64,000 nucleotides of DNA, from positions 1,148,501 through 1,212,500 of the forward strand of contig CP154827.1 in assembly GCA_039613835.1 (NCBI GenBank), given 5' to 3'. The position numbers were made by a program, and so were the translations under genes. Shown here in pieces: positions 20,052 through 29,094 of this stretch. The notes under the pieces are model-generated. The model saw nothing but the letters and a program-made list of their open reading frames with translations, was not told the origin of the DNA and ran no database searches. The DNA is from Acetobacteraceae bacterium. Lineage in GTDB: Bacteria; Pseudomonadota; Alphaproteobacteria; Acetobacterales; Acetobacteraceae. How positions within the stretch are numbered: position 1 is the first letter of the stretch; the number at the start of each line of letters is the position of its first letter.

Positions 20052-20319
20052 TCCCGCTTCATCCCGCTCCGATGCGGTGATGTCAACTTGAAATGGCACA
20101 ACACCCGCCGCAATCGCCATCGGCGACAGACGGCAGGGAATATTCCTGCATTGCGCCGCAAGGCTTGGCCACCCTTTATCAGGCGGGATTTTGTGCAAAA
20201 GATCCGCACGGCGGAGGGGCAAACGCATTTGACAGAACCCGCATAAGCTGGCATGGCCCCGTTTGAAGCGGCGTCTGTCGCATATCCAAATCCCGAGATC
20301 AGGATCAATAGGCGCAACC
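20052..20319. promoter_or_regulatory. Divergent region between aroA and the zinc-ribbon gene
   Basis: 268 bases between two outward-facing genes; promoters for both must lie here. I see no clear -35/-10 pair, riboswitch fold or strong inverted repeat. Open frames crossing it are extensions of the aroA frame. Confidence 0.35.
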
Positions 20320-20643
20320 ATGGCGAAACCGGAACTGGGTCTGAAACGCGTTTGCGTTTCCTGCGGTGCAAAATTCTACGATCTGATACGCAGTCCTGCG
20401 GTCTGCCCCAAATGTGGTGTGGAGCAGCCGACAGATATGCCGGGTCCCAAACGCGTCGATGAAGCCCCGGTAGATCATGTTAAACGCGTCGCGGAAGATG
20501 ATCGTAGCGAGGATATCGACGTCGATCTGGATACGGATGAAGACGATGATGATGTCATTGAGGATGCCGCTGATCTGGATGATGATGACGATCTCGGCGC
20601 GGAAATCGAGGTCAACACGGATTTTGACGACCACGAAAATTAG
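20320..20643 (+). CDS. TIGR02300-type zinc-ribbon protein with acidic tail
   Basis: Small conserved alphaproteobacterial protein of unknown function. ATG 20320 starts MAKPELGLKRVCVSCGAKFY, followed by DLIRSPAVCPKCG; the two CxxC pairs (CVSC, CPKC) form a zinc ribbon in the first 35 residues. The rest (about residues 50-107) is strongly acidic with Asp runs (DTDEDDDDVIEDAADLDDDD), probably disordered. The family motif is normally FYDL.R.P..CP.C, matched here. An upstream in-frame extension to 20263 does not look coding. It is divergent from aroA and overlapped at its end by the next gene, the usual neighbourhood of this family near aroA/cmk. Confidence 0.88.
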   Translation: MAKPELGLKRVCVSCGAKFYDLIRSPAVCPKCGVEQPTDMPGPKRVDEAPVDHVKRVAEDDRSEDIDVDLDTDEDDDDVIEDAADLDDDDDLGAEIEVNTDFDDHEN

Positions 20644-21253
20644 ACCCGCACGCGGACAGGCTGGTTCCTGGCGAAATTTTCCTCGCCGGGGGCCTGTTTT
20701 TCTCCTCACAGGGCTTTTCTTTTCGAGACCGGTTTCAGCGCAGTCCCTTTCGGCTTCCGACCTGGTCGGTCAGCTCGCGAGCGGACGAAGCGCATCCGTC
20801 ATCCTCAAAGCGGAATGCGCGCGCCTGGCCCCCGGCCAGTCATTGCACAGCGTCGCCCTTGACACCGCCTCCCCGCCTCGGATCCCGGATATCAGGGAGC
20901 GCCTCAAGGTGACGCGCCCGGGTGCCCTCAAATTACGCTATGTCAGCATAAGATGCGGCGGGATCGAACTCTCCAATGCCTGGAACTGGTATGTGCCATC
21001 CCGCCTGACCGCGGAGATGAATAAGGTGCTCAACATGTCCGAAACCCCTTTCGGGCTGGCGGTCAAGGGTCTCGCCTTTACGCGTCGGGTCGAACACGGA
21101 TTCGCGCCGGCTGTGCCTCCCGGCATCATTTTTCAGCAACGCGCTTTATTGCTGAGGGGACGCGATCATATGCCCTTCGCCTACGTGCTGGAAAATTACA
21201 CGGAGAATAATCGGCGCCTTTCAGAAGCAACCCGCACCCGTGATCCCCGATAA
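20624..21253 (+). CDS. Secreted chorismate-lyase-like protein
   Basis: The C-terminal half (ENWY-like NAWNWYVPSRLTAEMNKVLN, ETPFGLAV, IIFQQRALLLRGRDHMPFAY) resembles the UbiC/chorismate-lyase fold family, so a hydrolase or lyase of small acids is conceivable; the true substrate is unknown. A signal peptide is likely: a basic N-terminus, the hydrophobic GPVFLLTGLFFSRPVSA and a cut after VSA. No ATG is suitably placed. TTG at 20624 is the nearest in-frame start and overlaps the zinc-ribbon gene by 20 bases, which fits coupled translation but makes a long n-region. The start is therefore uncertain. Ends TRTRDPR at 21253. The frame is intact. Confidence 0.6.
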   Translation: MTTTKIRPARGQAGSWRNFPRRGPVFLLTGLFFSRPVSAQSLSASDLVGQLASGRSASVILKAECARLAPGQSLHSVALDTASPPRIPDIRERLKVTRPGALKLRYVSIRCGGIELSNAWNWYVPSRLTAEMNKVLNMSETPFGLAVKGLAFTRRVEHGFAPAVPPGIIFQQRALLLRGRDHMPFAYVLENYTENNRRLSEATRTRDPR

Positions 21254-21261
21254 AATGGCCC

Positions 21262-23118
21262 TCAGTGAACGCACGCGACGGGGGCATCGGCTTCCTGCCA
21301 GGATTCAACGAGTTGCGCCCATTCCTCCCGTACCTCCGCGCTGACATTCGTGTCCTGACACACGGCCTCAAGACTCTGTCTGACATAGAGGGAGACTGTC
21401 TGGCCGAAATGACGCACCACATCTTGATAGGCGTCGCGCACACCGGGGATCGACATTAAGCCATTGATCTCCTCATGACATCGCGCCGCAATAACCGGGG
21501 AGAGGTGCGGCCCGCTGAGACGGAACCTTGTGAGGAAGAGCTCAAAAATACCGTGATTATTATAGCGGAAGCGTTTGACAGGCAGGACGGCATTGCCATC
21601 ATTTTCATCCCGCGCATAACGCCAGACAAATTCCTCGAAGGAGCGCAGGATAAAATGATGAACCTCCGCCTTCACTGTCGACTGATGATAGAAACTGGTT
21701 TCATAAACCGAATGGGTGTTGATGGCATGCGGCGCGCCGTCAACCGTCTTGAAACTCCGCCTTTGCGGTGAAACCGGCACGTGATGCGAGCACCGTTGAA
21801 AGCGCCGGGGACGATGGACTGATTTGACCAGAGGATGAGGTTCAAGCGCGACGAAACGCTCACAGCTTAATTGCTCTGTCCAGTGAAGCCGATGATCAGG
21901 CCCATTGACGCGCCATGTCGCCACGACAGCATCGGCATCCTGAAGCGCCTCCTGCGCCAGAAGGGGCAGCAATTTATGATCAAACACCTCTGAGGGCACA
22001 AACCACTCATCCAGATCGACCGTCAGGCGCCATTCATAATCCAGCAGTGCCGGCATTAATGTGTAGGTGTAGGCGAAGGCTTTCAATTGGTTATCAACGC
22101 CCGCGCACCCCTCCACCCGTATTATCGACCCAATGGGCAATCCCAGCATCGTGTAGGCGTTGCAACAGCACATATGAGCCATCCGTCAGATTATTGGTGT
22201 AGATGAAATCTTCTCGACGCCGATTGTGCGGTGAAACGCAATCCATTCCAGAAGATACACGCCCTCATCTCGGGCGCTGGTCAGGGCCGCCAGTTTATGG
22301 CGCGGCGTGACATTTTCCCGCAATGCGGAGAGGAGGGCGACACCCGCCGTGTCGCGCGCATTCTCGCGCCAACTCGCCTCGCGCCCCATAAAATCATATG
22401 CGGCATCTGAGCGCCGCGGCATGGGCAGATCACGATCTGCCTGCCATTGCGCAAGGCCTGAAATCACTTGTTTCAGCCAATCCGCGGAAGGGAGGCGATC
22501 AAGCAGCGCCAGGCATGTCACCTGCTGAGGGGACGATAAGTGCGCCTCATCGAACAGAAAAAATGAGAGGAATTTCGCCCGCGCATCATCGGCAATCATC
22601 AAAAGCGCGATATCGAGGCAATCATGCGTGAAATCCTGCGGAAAGCCCGCAAGAATATCCAGGAATGCCGCCGCATTGTGACGTACCGCAGCGAGATCAC
22701 GCCATCGCGTCACCATATCCTGAAAATTTTCCCACCGAAGCGGCGCATGCGCCTCGCCCTTGTAACGACGACGCGTGAGAAGCTCGGTTTCGCCATCGAG
22801 GATCGGGATGAAAAAATCGCCGGAAAGCGCATGTTTGAGGATAACTTGATCCTCAGCGCCCGCCCCCTCTAAACGGACCGGTAAAAAATTATGCTGCAAT
22901 GTATTGCGCAGCATCGCCCGCCCGGGCGGGCGTCGCAGAAGCTTGACGCGGGACAGAATGCCAAACCCTTCGATCTCGGGAAAGGTGATCATGGCCGTTG
23001 CGCGATATTGTGGTTCTGACGGGTCGACATGCCCCAATTCATCTGTTTCAGGACAGATAAAAACATACGTACCAGCTTCCGTTTTTAATGAGCGCAGGCC
23101 GATATGGGGCAGCGGCAT
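21262..23118 (-). pseudogene. Glycosyltransferase (GT2/GT92-like), one frameshift
   Basis: ATG 23118 begins MPLPHIGLRSLKTEAGTYVF, a roughly 280-residue N-terminal region I do not recognise. It leads into ARDEGVYLLEWIAFHRTIGV, the start of a Glyco_tranf_2_4/GT92-like catalytic domain. The frame stops near 22186. The rest follows in another frame: LTDGSYVLL-type sequence, LLDYEWRLTVDLDEWFVPSE (with the DxD-like DLDEW), INTHSVYETSFYHQSTVKA, ending at 21262. One extra A in the AAA at 22206-22208 (ATT TTC ATC TAC) joins them. Intended length is about 619 residues. Such enzymes usually act in surface polysaccharide synthesis. It is isolated from the 8-15 kb block by the rpsA and aroA genes. Confidence 0.72.
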
Positions 23119-23184
23119 GAACCGTTTTCCTGATCTGATGTCATCCGCCGTCTCGTCTTCTCTATCCCGCCGTAAAAACCGGTC

Positions 23185-23934
23185 TCAATCTGTTCGCCAG
23201 GCGAGATGTTGCCCGCCATCGGGGGCCACCATCTGGCCCGTCACGGCGCGCATGGCAGCCAGAGCCATCGCCGTTTGGGCGACTTCCTCCGGCGTTGCAC
23301 CGTGTTGAAGCGGCGTGGCCTGACACATCCGCAGAAATTCCGCGTCACTCTGGCCCTGCGCGGGCAGAACCGGACCCGGCCCGATCGCATTCACGCGGAT
23401 GCGCGGTGCCAAAGCCAGGGCCAATGTCTGCGTCAGGGTCCATAATGCGGACTTCGAAACCGTATAACTGGTGTAATGCGGCGTCAATTTCCAGACCCGA
23501 TCATCCAATAAATTAAGAATCACCCCTTCCGCCGACGATGGAAGCGCCCGCGCAAATGCCTGGGACAGCACGAAGGGCGCGCGGAGGTTGATCCCCTGAT
23601 GACGCTGCCAACTATCCTCTGTCACAGTGTCCCACGCATCGCGCTCAAAAATCGAGGCATTATTGACGAGGATACCGACGGGACCTAACTGCGCCGAAGC
23701 GGCACCGATCAGCCCGGAGACGGCCGATTCGTCAGCAAGGTCGGCGGTCAGGATGTAACCCTGATGCTGGATTTCCTGCAGAAGCTTTTCCGCCTCGGCA
23801 GCGCTTTGATGGCAATGAATCGCAATTTTGAACCCCTCTGCCGCAAGGGCCATGACCAGTGCACGCCCGATGCGTTTCGCGCCGCCCGTAACAAGCGCGA
23901 CGCGCGGGATGGTATCCGGAATGCTCAATTGCAT
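23185..23934 (-). CDS. SDR-family oxidoreductase (FolM/pteridine-reductase-like)
   Basis: Short-chain dehydrogenase of 249 residues. The NAD(P) loop is TGGAKRIGRALVMALAAEG near residue 16, with a basic Lys-Arg pair that favours NADPH; ILVNNASIF and the catalytic YTVSK (Tyr/Lys) are in place, and the C-terminus has NAIGPGPVLPA and APDGGQHL. The TGGAKRIG form and the ...PDGGQ end are shared by pteridine reductase/FolM relatives, so reduction of a pterin is possible, but the family is broad. It starts at ATG 23934, 12 bases after the end of the recR remnant, probably in one transcript with ybaB-recR. The frame is intact. Confidence 0.8.
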   Translation of the reverse strand: MQLSIPDTIPRVALVTGGAKRIGRALVMALAAEGFKIAIHCHQSAAEAEKLLQEIQHQGYILTADLADESAVSGLIGAASAQLGPVGILVNNASIFERDAWDTVTEDSWQRHQGINLRAPFVLSQAFARALPSSAEGVILNLLDDRVWKLTPHYTSYTVSKSALWTLTQTLALALAPRIRVNAIGPGPVLPAQGQSDAEFLRMCQATPLQHGATPEEVAQTAMALAAMRAVTGQMVAPDGGQHLAWRTD

Positions 23935-23946
23935 GATCAGCCTCTG

Positions 23947-24562
23947 TTAAATACCGTGTCGATTATAGATCTTAATTTTTCGGCTTGCGGGATGCGATCG
24001 GTTAAATGGCGGCCTCGATCCTTCACCGCGCTTTCGCGCTTCTCTTTCAGCCATCAGCGCCGCGACCAATGCGCCGTCATCCAACCCGTCAAGTGTCCCG
24101 CCCATTGGCACACCGCGCCCGACGCGTGTCACAGTGACATCGTATCAGTCAAGGGATCTTCCAACCAGTGGGAGGTCGCGGCACCATCGACTCCGGGCCT
24201 TTCCCAGCAAGGCTGACAACATCCCGCCAAGAACCTGATAAACGCCACGATGAACCATGGCACGTTCAAGCGCCCAGAGGGCACTGACATACTCAACCAC
24301 GCAGATCACGCTGTGATCCCGATCGGAATCTGTGCAGACCATACACGGATTTGTGACATCCAGCGTGCCGCAGATCTCACAACTCTGAATGTGGGCGGCG
24401 GCATCCTGCATGGCCTGCGCGAGAGGGACAAGGCGGCGCTCAGGCTCTGGCCAGTAAGGACAGCGCCGCACGTCGGGCAGAGCGCGGCCCCAGCCCCGGC
24501 AATCGGGAGAGAAGCTGGATGAGCCGCTCAAGCTCAACCCCGCCTGTGCGGTGCCAGGCCAA
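23947..24562 (-). pseudogene. recR: Recombination protein RecR, internally deleted
   Basis: RecR loads RecA at gaps with RecF/RecO. TTG 24562, one base after ybaB's stop, begins [38 protein letters not shown] frameshift near 24450 leads to ERRLVPLAQAM, the zinc finger CEICGTLDVTNPCMVC and ICVVEYVSALWALERAM, then YQVLGGMLSALLG. About 30 residues expected next (the heart of the Toprim domain with the VILA.N.T stretch) are absent. What follows in another frame is VDGAATSHWLEDPLT, then after a further shift (GATAC where GATTAC restores it) YDVTVTRVGRGVPMGGTLDG and LDDGALVAAL. So this gene has a real deletion of roughly 85-90 bases plus at least two small indels. It cannot encode a working RecR. 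Confidence 0.88.
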
Positions 24563-24563
24563 G

Positions 24564-24887
24564 TCAGAAAGGCAGTTTAAAGCCGGCGGGCAGATCGATC
24601 CCACCGGTTAGACGCCGCATTTCCTCCGTGCTGGCAGCTTCAACCTTGCTGCGTGCATTGCTGAAAGCCGCCAGGATGAGATCCTGCACCATCTCAGCAT
24701 CGGTTGGCGTCAGTAATTTCGGGTCGATGACCAGCTTTTTCATATCGCCTTTGCCATTCAGGGTGATTTTGACGAGACCCGCGCCCGCTTCACCCTCAAT
24801 CATCAAAGCGTCGAGCCGCGCCTGCAATTCCTCCATTTTGGCTTGCATTTGGGAAGCCTGTTTCATTAGGCCGGCGAGATTTTTCAT
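24564..24887 (-). CDS. ybaB: YbaB/EbfC nucleoid-associated protein
   Basis: Small DNA-binding protein, a homodimer shaped like tweezers, conserved between dnaX and recR in many bacteria. 107 residues: [20 protein letters not shown] coiled-coil start, [20 protein letters not shown] core, [20 protein letters not shown] helix and a short C-terminus ending AGFKLPF. Normal length and intact. It starts 12 bases after the dnaX stop and ends one base before the recR start, so the three genes are one unit. Confidence 0.93.
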   Translation of the reverse strand: MKNLAGLMKQASQMQAKMEELQARLDALMIEGEAGAGLVKITLNGKGDMKKLVIDPKLLTPTDAEMVQDLILAAFSNARSKVEAASTEEMRRLTGGIDLPAGFKLPF

Positions 24888-24899
24888 GTAAATAAATCC

Positions 24900-27059
24900 T
24901 CAGTGATAGCGATAGCCGGGCTGACTTATATCGTCTTCCGGCAATTCCGTCTCCAACCCTTCAGCATCAGGCCCCTCCTCGGGGAAAGCAGACGGCATAA
25001 CCTCATCCAGATTTTTAGGCGGCAGGCCGTAATCATCAAGGGAAAGGTCCCGCGGCAAGCCGAGATGCGCGCCGGGGAAATGCGTGATGATCGCCTGGAC
25101 GAGGGGATCTTCCTGCATGGATTGCCGGTAAGATTCCGTCACCTGCGCGCCCTGCTCATCCAAAGTCGGCGCGCCCTCCTCATGGGAGGCCATAATGATG
25201 AAGCGATCCGGGTAATGCAGATTCAGCACGGCCTGAAGTCGCGCCAGACTGCATGGATTAACGCCGCTTTGTAGACGGATCGCGATTTCAGGCGGCTCAA
25301 ACCGCACACAATGCGCGGCATAGCGCAACAGGCCGTGCAAAAGTGGCTTAGACGACCATTTGACGTAGGCAACCATCTCACGCCATGAGCGAATGGGCGG
25401 CACGGCCGAGACGTCCGGCGTTATCTCCAGTGCCGCGTCCGTGGCAGGTTCCGCGATCTCGGACGCGGCGACGTGCGGCAGGGGCGATGTTGTCTCCGGG
25501 CGAGTCACTTGCACGGGATGTTGAGGCGCGCCATCTGTGCCTGTCATGACCATCTCGGGCGGCGGTTCTTCCGACGGGACGGCGCTCACCGTAGCGGTTT
25601 CTTCCTCAATCGGGTGCGGCGGGCAGACAGAATGTGCGGCGGGTGCCGCCTCGATATGCGGCGCCAATGCGGCGGCCGGCGCGGGACGCGTATTATCCGC
25701 GACGAGATGGAGGTCCCGATGCGAGACGACGGGACGCACCCTGTCGTGACCCGCAGTGACCGCGCCTTCCGCAGGCCCGGCATTGAGGGCGGTGAGCGTC
25801 ACATCCGACGGGTCGCGCACGGGAGATGTCAGCCCGGCATCACGCGGCGATATCGTCCCCCGTGCCTGACGGATCAGATCATCCGGGGTGGGAAGGGAAT
25901 TGGCGTAACAGAGTCGCAGGAGGATCATCTCCACAGCGCCGCGGCGGTCGGGCGCGATTTCCAGCTCTTTCAAACCATTGACCAGAATCTGCCAGGCACG
26001 CCCCAGAACCGCCATGGAAAGATCCTGCGAAAAGGCGACACCGCGACTGCGCTCAACCTCTGTCAGGTCAGGGCGTTTTCCGAGGGACGGCACCGCTTTC
26101 AGGCGAGAGATGAAATGGACAAGCTCAAGCAGTTCACCGAGTAAACCGCCCAGTTCCACCCCCAGTGCATAGGCATTATCCGTCACGCTCAGAACGCGCG
26201 CCACATCCCCTTTTATGAGGGCTTCAAAGAGGTCATAAACCGTCTCCCGATCGGATAATCCGAGCATGGCACTGACGACATTTTCCTCAATACGGTCGGC
26301 ACCCTCCTCCGCCCCACGCACAATCGCCTGGTCAAGAAGTGACAGCCCATCACGCACCGAGCCGTCACTCGCCCGCGCGATGAGACCAAGTGCCTCAGGG
26401 GAGAAAGCGACCCCCTCTTTATGCGCAATCGAATCGAAATGTGCCACAAGCATCTGACTTGGCACGCGCCTGAGGTCAAAACGCTGACAGCGTGAGAGCA
26501 CTGTAACGGGGACTTTCCGCAACTCCGTGGTGGCGAAAATAAAGGTGACGCGCTCCGGCGGTTCTTCAAGTGTTTTGAGCAAGGCGTTAAATGCATTACG
26601 GGACAGCATATGGACCTCATCAATGATGAAGACCTTCATACGCCCCTGAATCGGACGGAAACGCGTCTGCTCAATAATTTCCCGGACATCATCAACCCCG
26701 GTGCGGGAGGCCGCATCCATCTCCAGCACGTCGGGATGACGGTCAGCCAGGATCGCGGTGCAGTTTGCGCAGACGCCACAGGGCTCAACGGTTGCCTCCC
26801 CTTTACCATCAGGCCCGATGCAGTTGAGGGCGCGGGCGATGATGCGCGCTGTCGTCGTTTTGCCGACACCACGGACGCCTGTCAGCATAAATGCATGTGC
26901 AACGCGTTTGAGGGCGAAAGCCCGCCGCAGGATGCGGATAGTGCTTTCCTGACCAATCAGGTCATCAAAGAATTGGGGGCGGTATTTCCGCGCCAGGACG
27001 CGATAGGCCGCAGGAGGGAGGGGCAGGGCGTCGTCGGGATGCGATTCGTGACCACTCAT
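24900..27059 (-). CDS. dnaX: DNA polymerase III subunits gamma/tau
   Basis: Clamp-loader ATPase and replisome organiser. After a 19-residue lead, YRVLARKYRPQFFDDLIGQE begins the AAA+ domain. Walker A is GVRGVGKTTTA (61-71), zinc ligands are Cys80, Cys94, Cys97 and Cys100, and Walker B is DEVH (147-150). The sensor-1 region (FIFATTELRKVPVTVLSRCQ) and clamp-loader collar follow to about 400. Residues 420-560 are a Pro/Ala/Glu-rich linker; about 575-690 is the C-terminal tau domain (SWREMVAYVKWSSKPLLHGL). No A-run typical of programmed gamma frameshifting is evident. SRP RNA lies just upstream. The frame is intact over 2.1 kb. Confidence 0.97.
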   Translation of the reverse strand: MSGHESHPDDALPLPPAAYRVLARKYRPQFFDDLIGQESTIRILRRAFALKRVAHAFMLTGVRGVGKTTTARIIARALNCIGPDGKGEATVEPCGVCANCTAILADRHPDVLEMDAASRTGVDDVREIIEQTRFRPIQGRMKVFIIDEVHMLSRNAFNALLKTLEEPPERVTFIFATTELRKVPVTVLSRCQRFDLRRVPSQMLVAHFDSIAHKEGVAFSPEALGLIARASDGSVRDGLSLLDQAIVRGAEEGADRIEENVVSAMLGLSDRETVYDLFEALIKGDVARVLSVTDNAYALGVELGGLLGELLELVHFISRLKAVPSLGKRPDLTEVERSRGVAFSQDLSMAVLGRAWQILVNGLKELEIAPDRRGAVEMILLRLCYANSLPTPDDLIRQARGTISPRDAGLTSPVRDPSDVTLTALNAGPAEGAVTAGHDRVRPVVSHRDLHLVADNTRPAPAAALAPHIEAAPAAHSVCPPHPIEEETATVSAVPSEEPPPEMVMTGTDGAPQHPVQVTRPETTSPLPHVAASEIAEPATDAALEITPDVSAVPPIRSWREMVAYVKWSSKPLLHGLLRYAAHCVRFEPPEIAIRLQSGVNPCSLARLQAVLNLHYPDRFIIMASHEEGAPTLDEQGAQVTESYRQSMQEDPLVQAIITHFPGAHLGLPRDLSLDDYGLPPKNLDEVMPSAFPEEGPDAEGLETELPEDDISQPGYRYH

Positions 27060-27107
27060 GCGATCAGACCACTCATGCGATCACTTATAGACCAAATTAT
27101 CGGAAAG

Positions 27108-27207
27108 GTGGGAGGCCGAACACACGACCCGTGCAAAACTCACTACGGCTGCTTCCTTCCGGACCTGACCGGGTTTGCAAGCCGCCCGTCCACGGCCGAC
27201 CTCCCGG
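27108..27207 (-). ncRNA. ffs: SRP RNA (4.5S-type, bacterial small form)
   Basis: On the minus strand, positions 27170-27147 contain the invariant domain IV sequence (GGTCAGGTCCGGAAGGAAGC, then AGCC) with the asymmetric loop and GGAA tetraloop that bind Ffh. Outer arms GGGAGG and CCTCCC (27200-27205 and 27110-27115) pair to close a roughly 100-nt hairpin. Position just upstream of dnaX is the usual one in alphaproteobacteria. Exact ends are estimated from the pairing. Confidence 0.93.
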
Positions 27208-27217
27208 CGCAGGATTA

Positions 27218-27254
27218 GCATGATTCCCCTCCCCCCTGGCAAGGGGAATCATGC
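27218..27254 (-). terminator. Stem-loop after ggt, before ffs
   Basis: A perfect 13-bp inverted repeat (27218-27230 with 27242-27254, arms GCATGATTCCCCT and complement) with an 11-base loop starts 6 bases past the ggt stop. No T run follows on the minus strand, so it may act as a terminator or as a 3'-end stabilising hairpin separating ggt from the SRP RNA gene. Confidence 0.65.
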
Positions 27255-27260
27255 CTGAAA

Positions 27261-29075
27261 TTACAATCCGCGCGCCAGCCCCCCGGCATGACGCTGGTCT
27301 GAACCGCCATAAGCAAAACCCGTCACCGGCGCGTCGAGATGCGGACGACCGAAGAGAATACCTTGGGCGAGCCCCCAATATTGCGGCTGCTCCGTGATCT
27401 GATATCCATGTGCCCGCAGGACCGTGCTGACATGAGAGGTCAGCGCACCCGGTTCCACTTCGAGCGCATGGGGCATCCATTGCTCATGAATACGCGGTTG
27501 ATTGATGGCCTGCTGAATATCCATCCCCCCGTCAATCACGCCAAGCACAACATTGAGGACAATTGTGGGGATGCGGGAGCCGCCGGGGCTGCCAATCGCC
27601 ATGACGAGCTTGCCATCTTTGGAGATGATTGTCGGCGACATGGAGGAAAGCGGCGTCTTGCCCGGCGCGATCTCATTGGCGCGTGACCCGACGATCCCAT
27701 ACATATTGGGCACGCCCGGCTTGACGGAGAAGTCATCCATCTCGTCATTCATCACGATGCCCGTTCGGCCACCCACGACATGCGCACCGTACCATCCATT
27801 CAGGGTGTAGGTGACGGAGACCGCGATCCCTGACCGATCCGCCGCGCAGAATTGCGTCGTTTCATGTTTCTCACGTGAGGGCTGCGTGACAGAGGCATCG
27901 CCTTGCGGCAGGGCCTCACCCGGCAAAAGAGATGCTGAGTCGATTGCGTGATCGCGTCGGAAACCCGCTCTGATCGCAGCCGCGTAAGATGGGTCCATCA
28001 AATGAGCGATCGGATTTTTCACGAAAGCAGGGTCTCCGAGATCCCGACGGTCGGAATAAGCGTGACGCATGGCTTCCGTCTGAAGCTGCACACCGGAAAC
28101 GCTTCGCAGACCGATCTTTTTCAGATCATAGGCGGAAAGAATATTGAGGATTTCACAAATGGCAACGCCACCCCCGCTCGGCGGTGGGGCCGTATCGATA
28201 CGATAACCTCTATAATTGCAGTGCAAAGGTTCTAGCGCGCGGATCTTATAGGATATGAAATCCTTGAGAGACAAAATACCGCCGCCTCGCCGACTGGCTG
28301 CAACGATCTCCTGCGCTGTCTCACCTTCGTAAAAGCCTTTATCACCGCGCTGCGTAATCCGCCGCAAACTATTGGCGAGGGCTTTCTGCACGAGCGTGTC
28401 GCCAACCTCTAGCGCGCTGCCATCCGGATTGAGGAAGATTTTTTTCGCGTAACTGTCCCGGGCAAGGCGGTCTTTGGCGGAATTCAGCAGATCGACATCA
28501 TCGACCTCCAGATGAAACCCTTCCTCTGCCAGTCGGATGGCGGGTGCCATGACGCGGGTCAGGCCGAGGCGGCCCCATTTGCGCTCCAAAGCGTCCAGCC
28601 CTGCGACTGTACCCGGCACACCCACAGCACGCCAGCCCTCAACGCTTGCCGCTTTATCGACATTGCCATCTTTGTCCTGATACATTGTGGATGTTGCGGC
28701 AAGCGGCGCATGCTCCCGGAAATCAATGAAATGCGTCTGCCCATCCGGCAGTCGGATCGTCGCAAAACCGCCGCCCCCGATATTGCCGGCAGCCGGGTAA
28801 ACGACGGCGAGGGCGTAACCGACGGCGACAGCGGCATCGACCGCGTTACCGCCCGCTCTCAGGATTTCGACCCCCGCATCCGTCGCCAGATGCTGTGCGG
28901 ACACGACCATTGCATGGGGTGCGACGACAGCCGGATGGCTGTTATCGCCGCGATGCGTTGCCTGATAGCCAAGCGGGTCTGCTAAGGTGGCCAGACATGT
29001 CATGGGCAAAACGGCAAAGAATGTAAGCGAAGCTGAACATAATAGGCGAAAACAGGTTTTTTTGGACGTCATCAT
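27261..29075 (-). CDS. ggt: Gamma-glutamyltransferase (periplasmic)
   Basis: Cleaves the gamma-glutamyl bond of glutathione and transfers or hydrolyses it; it is made as a precursor that self-cleaves before a Thr. The start is ATG 29075 (MMTSKKTCFRLLCSASLTFF) with AGGAAA upstream; the ORF extends a few codons to 29093. A signal peptide (CFRLLCSASLTFFAVLPMT) predicts export. Family features: HAMVVSAQHLATDAGVEILR, GGNAVDAAVAVGYALAVVYP, the catalytic HETTQFCAADR (nucleophile is the first Thr of the TT) and NDEMDDFSVKPG. About 604 residues, normal length. It lies 19 bases after map; a stem-loop follows the stop. Role probably in recovery of amino acids from glutathione. Confidence 0.93.
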   Translation of the reverse strand: MMTSKKTCFRLLCSASLTFFAVLPMTCLATLADPLGYQATHRGDNSHPAVVAPHAMVVSAQHLATDAGVEILRAGGNAVDAAVAVGYALAVVYPAAGNIGGGGFATIRLPDGQTHFIDFREHAPLAATSTMYQDKDGNVDKAASVEGWRAVGVPGTVAGLDALERKWGRLGLTRVMAPAIRLAEEGFHLEVDDVDLLNSAKDRLARDSYAKKIFLNPDGSALEVGDTLVQKALANSLRRITQRGDKGFYEGETAQEIVAASRRGGGILSLKDFISYKIRALEPLHCNYRGYRIDTAPPPSGGGVAICEILNILSAYDLKKIGLRSVSGVQLQTEAMRHAYSDRRDLGDPAFVKNPIAHLMDPSYAAAIRAGFRRDHAIDSASLLPGEALPQGDASVTQPSREKHETTQFCAADRSGIAVSVTYTLNGWYGAHVVGGRTGIVMNDEMDDFSVKPGVPNMYGIVGSRANEIAPGKTPLSSMSPTIISKDGKLVMAIGSPGGSRIPTIVLNVVLGVIDGGMDIQQAINQPRIHEQWMPHALEVEPGALTSHVSTVLRAHGYQITEQPQYWGLAQGILFGRPHLDAPVTGFAYGGSDQRHAGGLARGL

Positions 29076-29094
29076 TTTTATTTCCTGTAACAAT

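Noticed and set aside
23947..24132. Separate small gene of 61 codons
   Set aside because: Its sequence (TRVGRGVPMGGTLDG) is the C-terminus of RecR, left over from the broken recR gene.
24900..25600. Programmed frameshift site for a short DnaX gamma form
   Set aside because: I saw no A-rich slippery heptamer with a following stem-loop in the linker region; the frame reads through as full-length tau.
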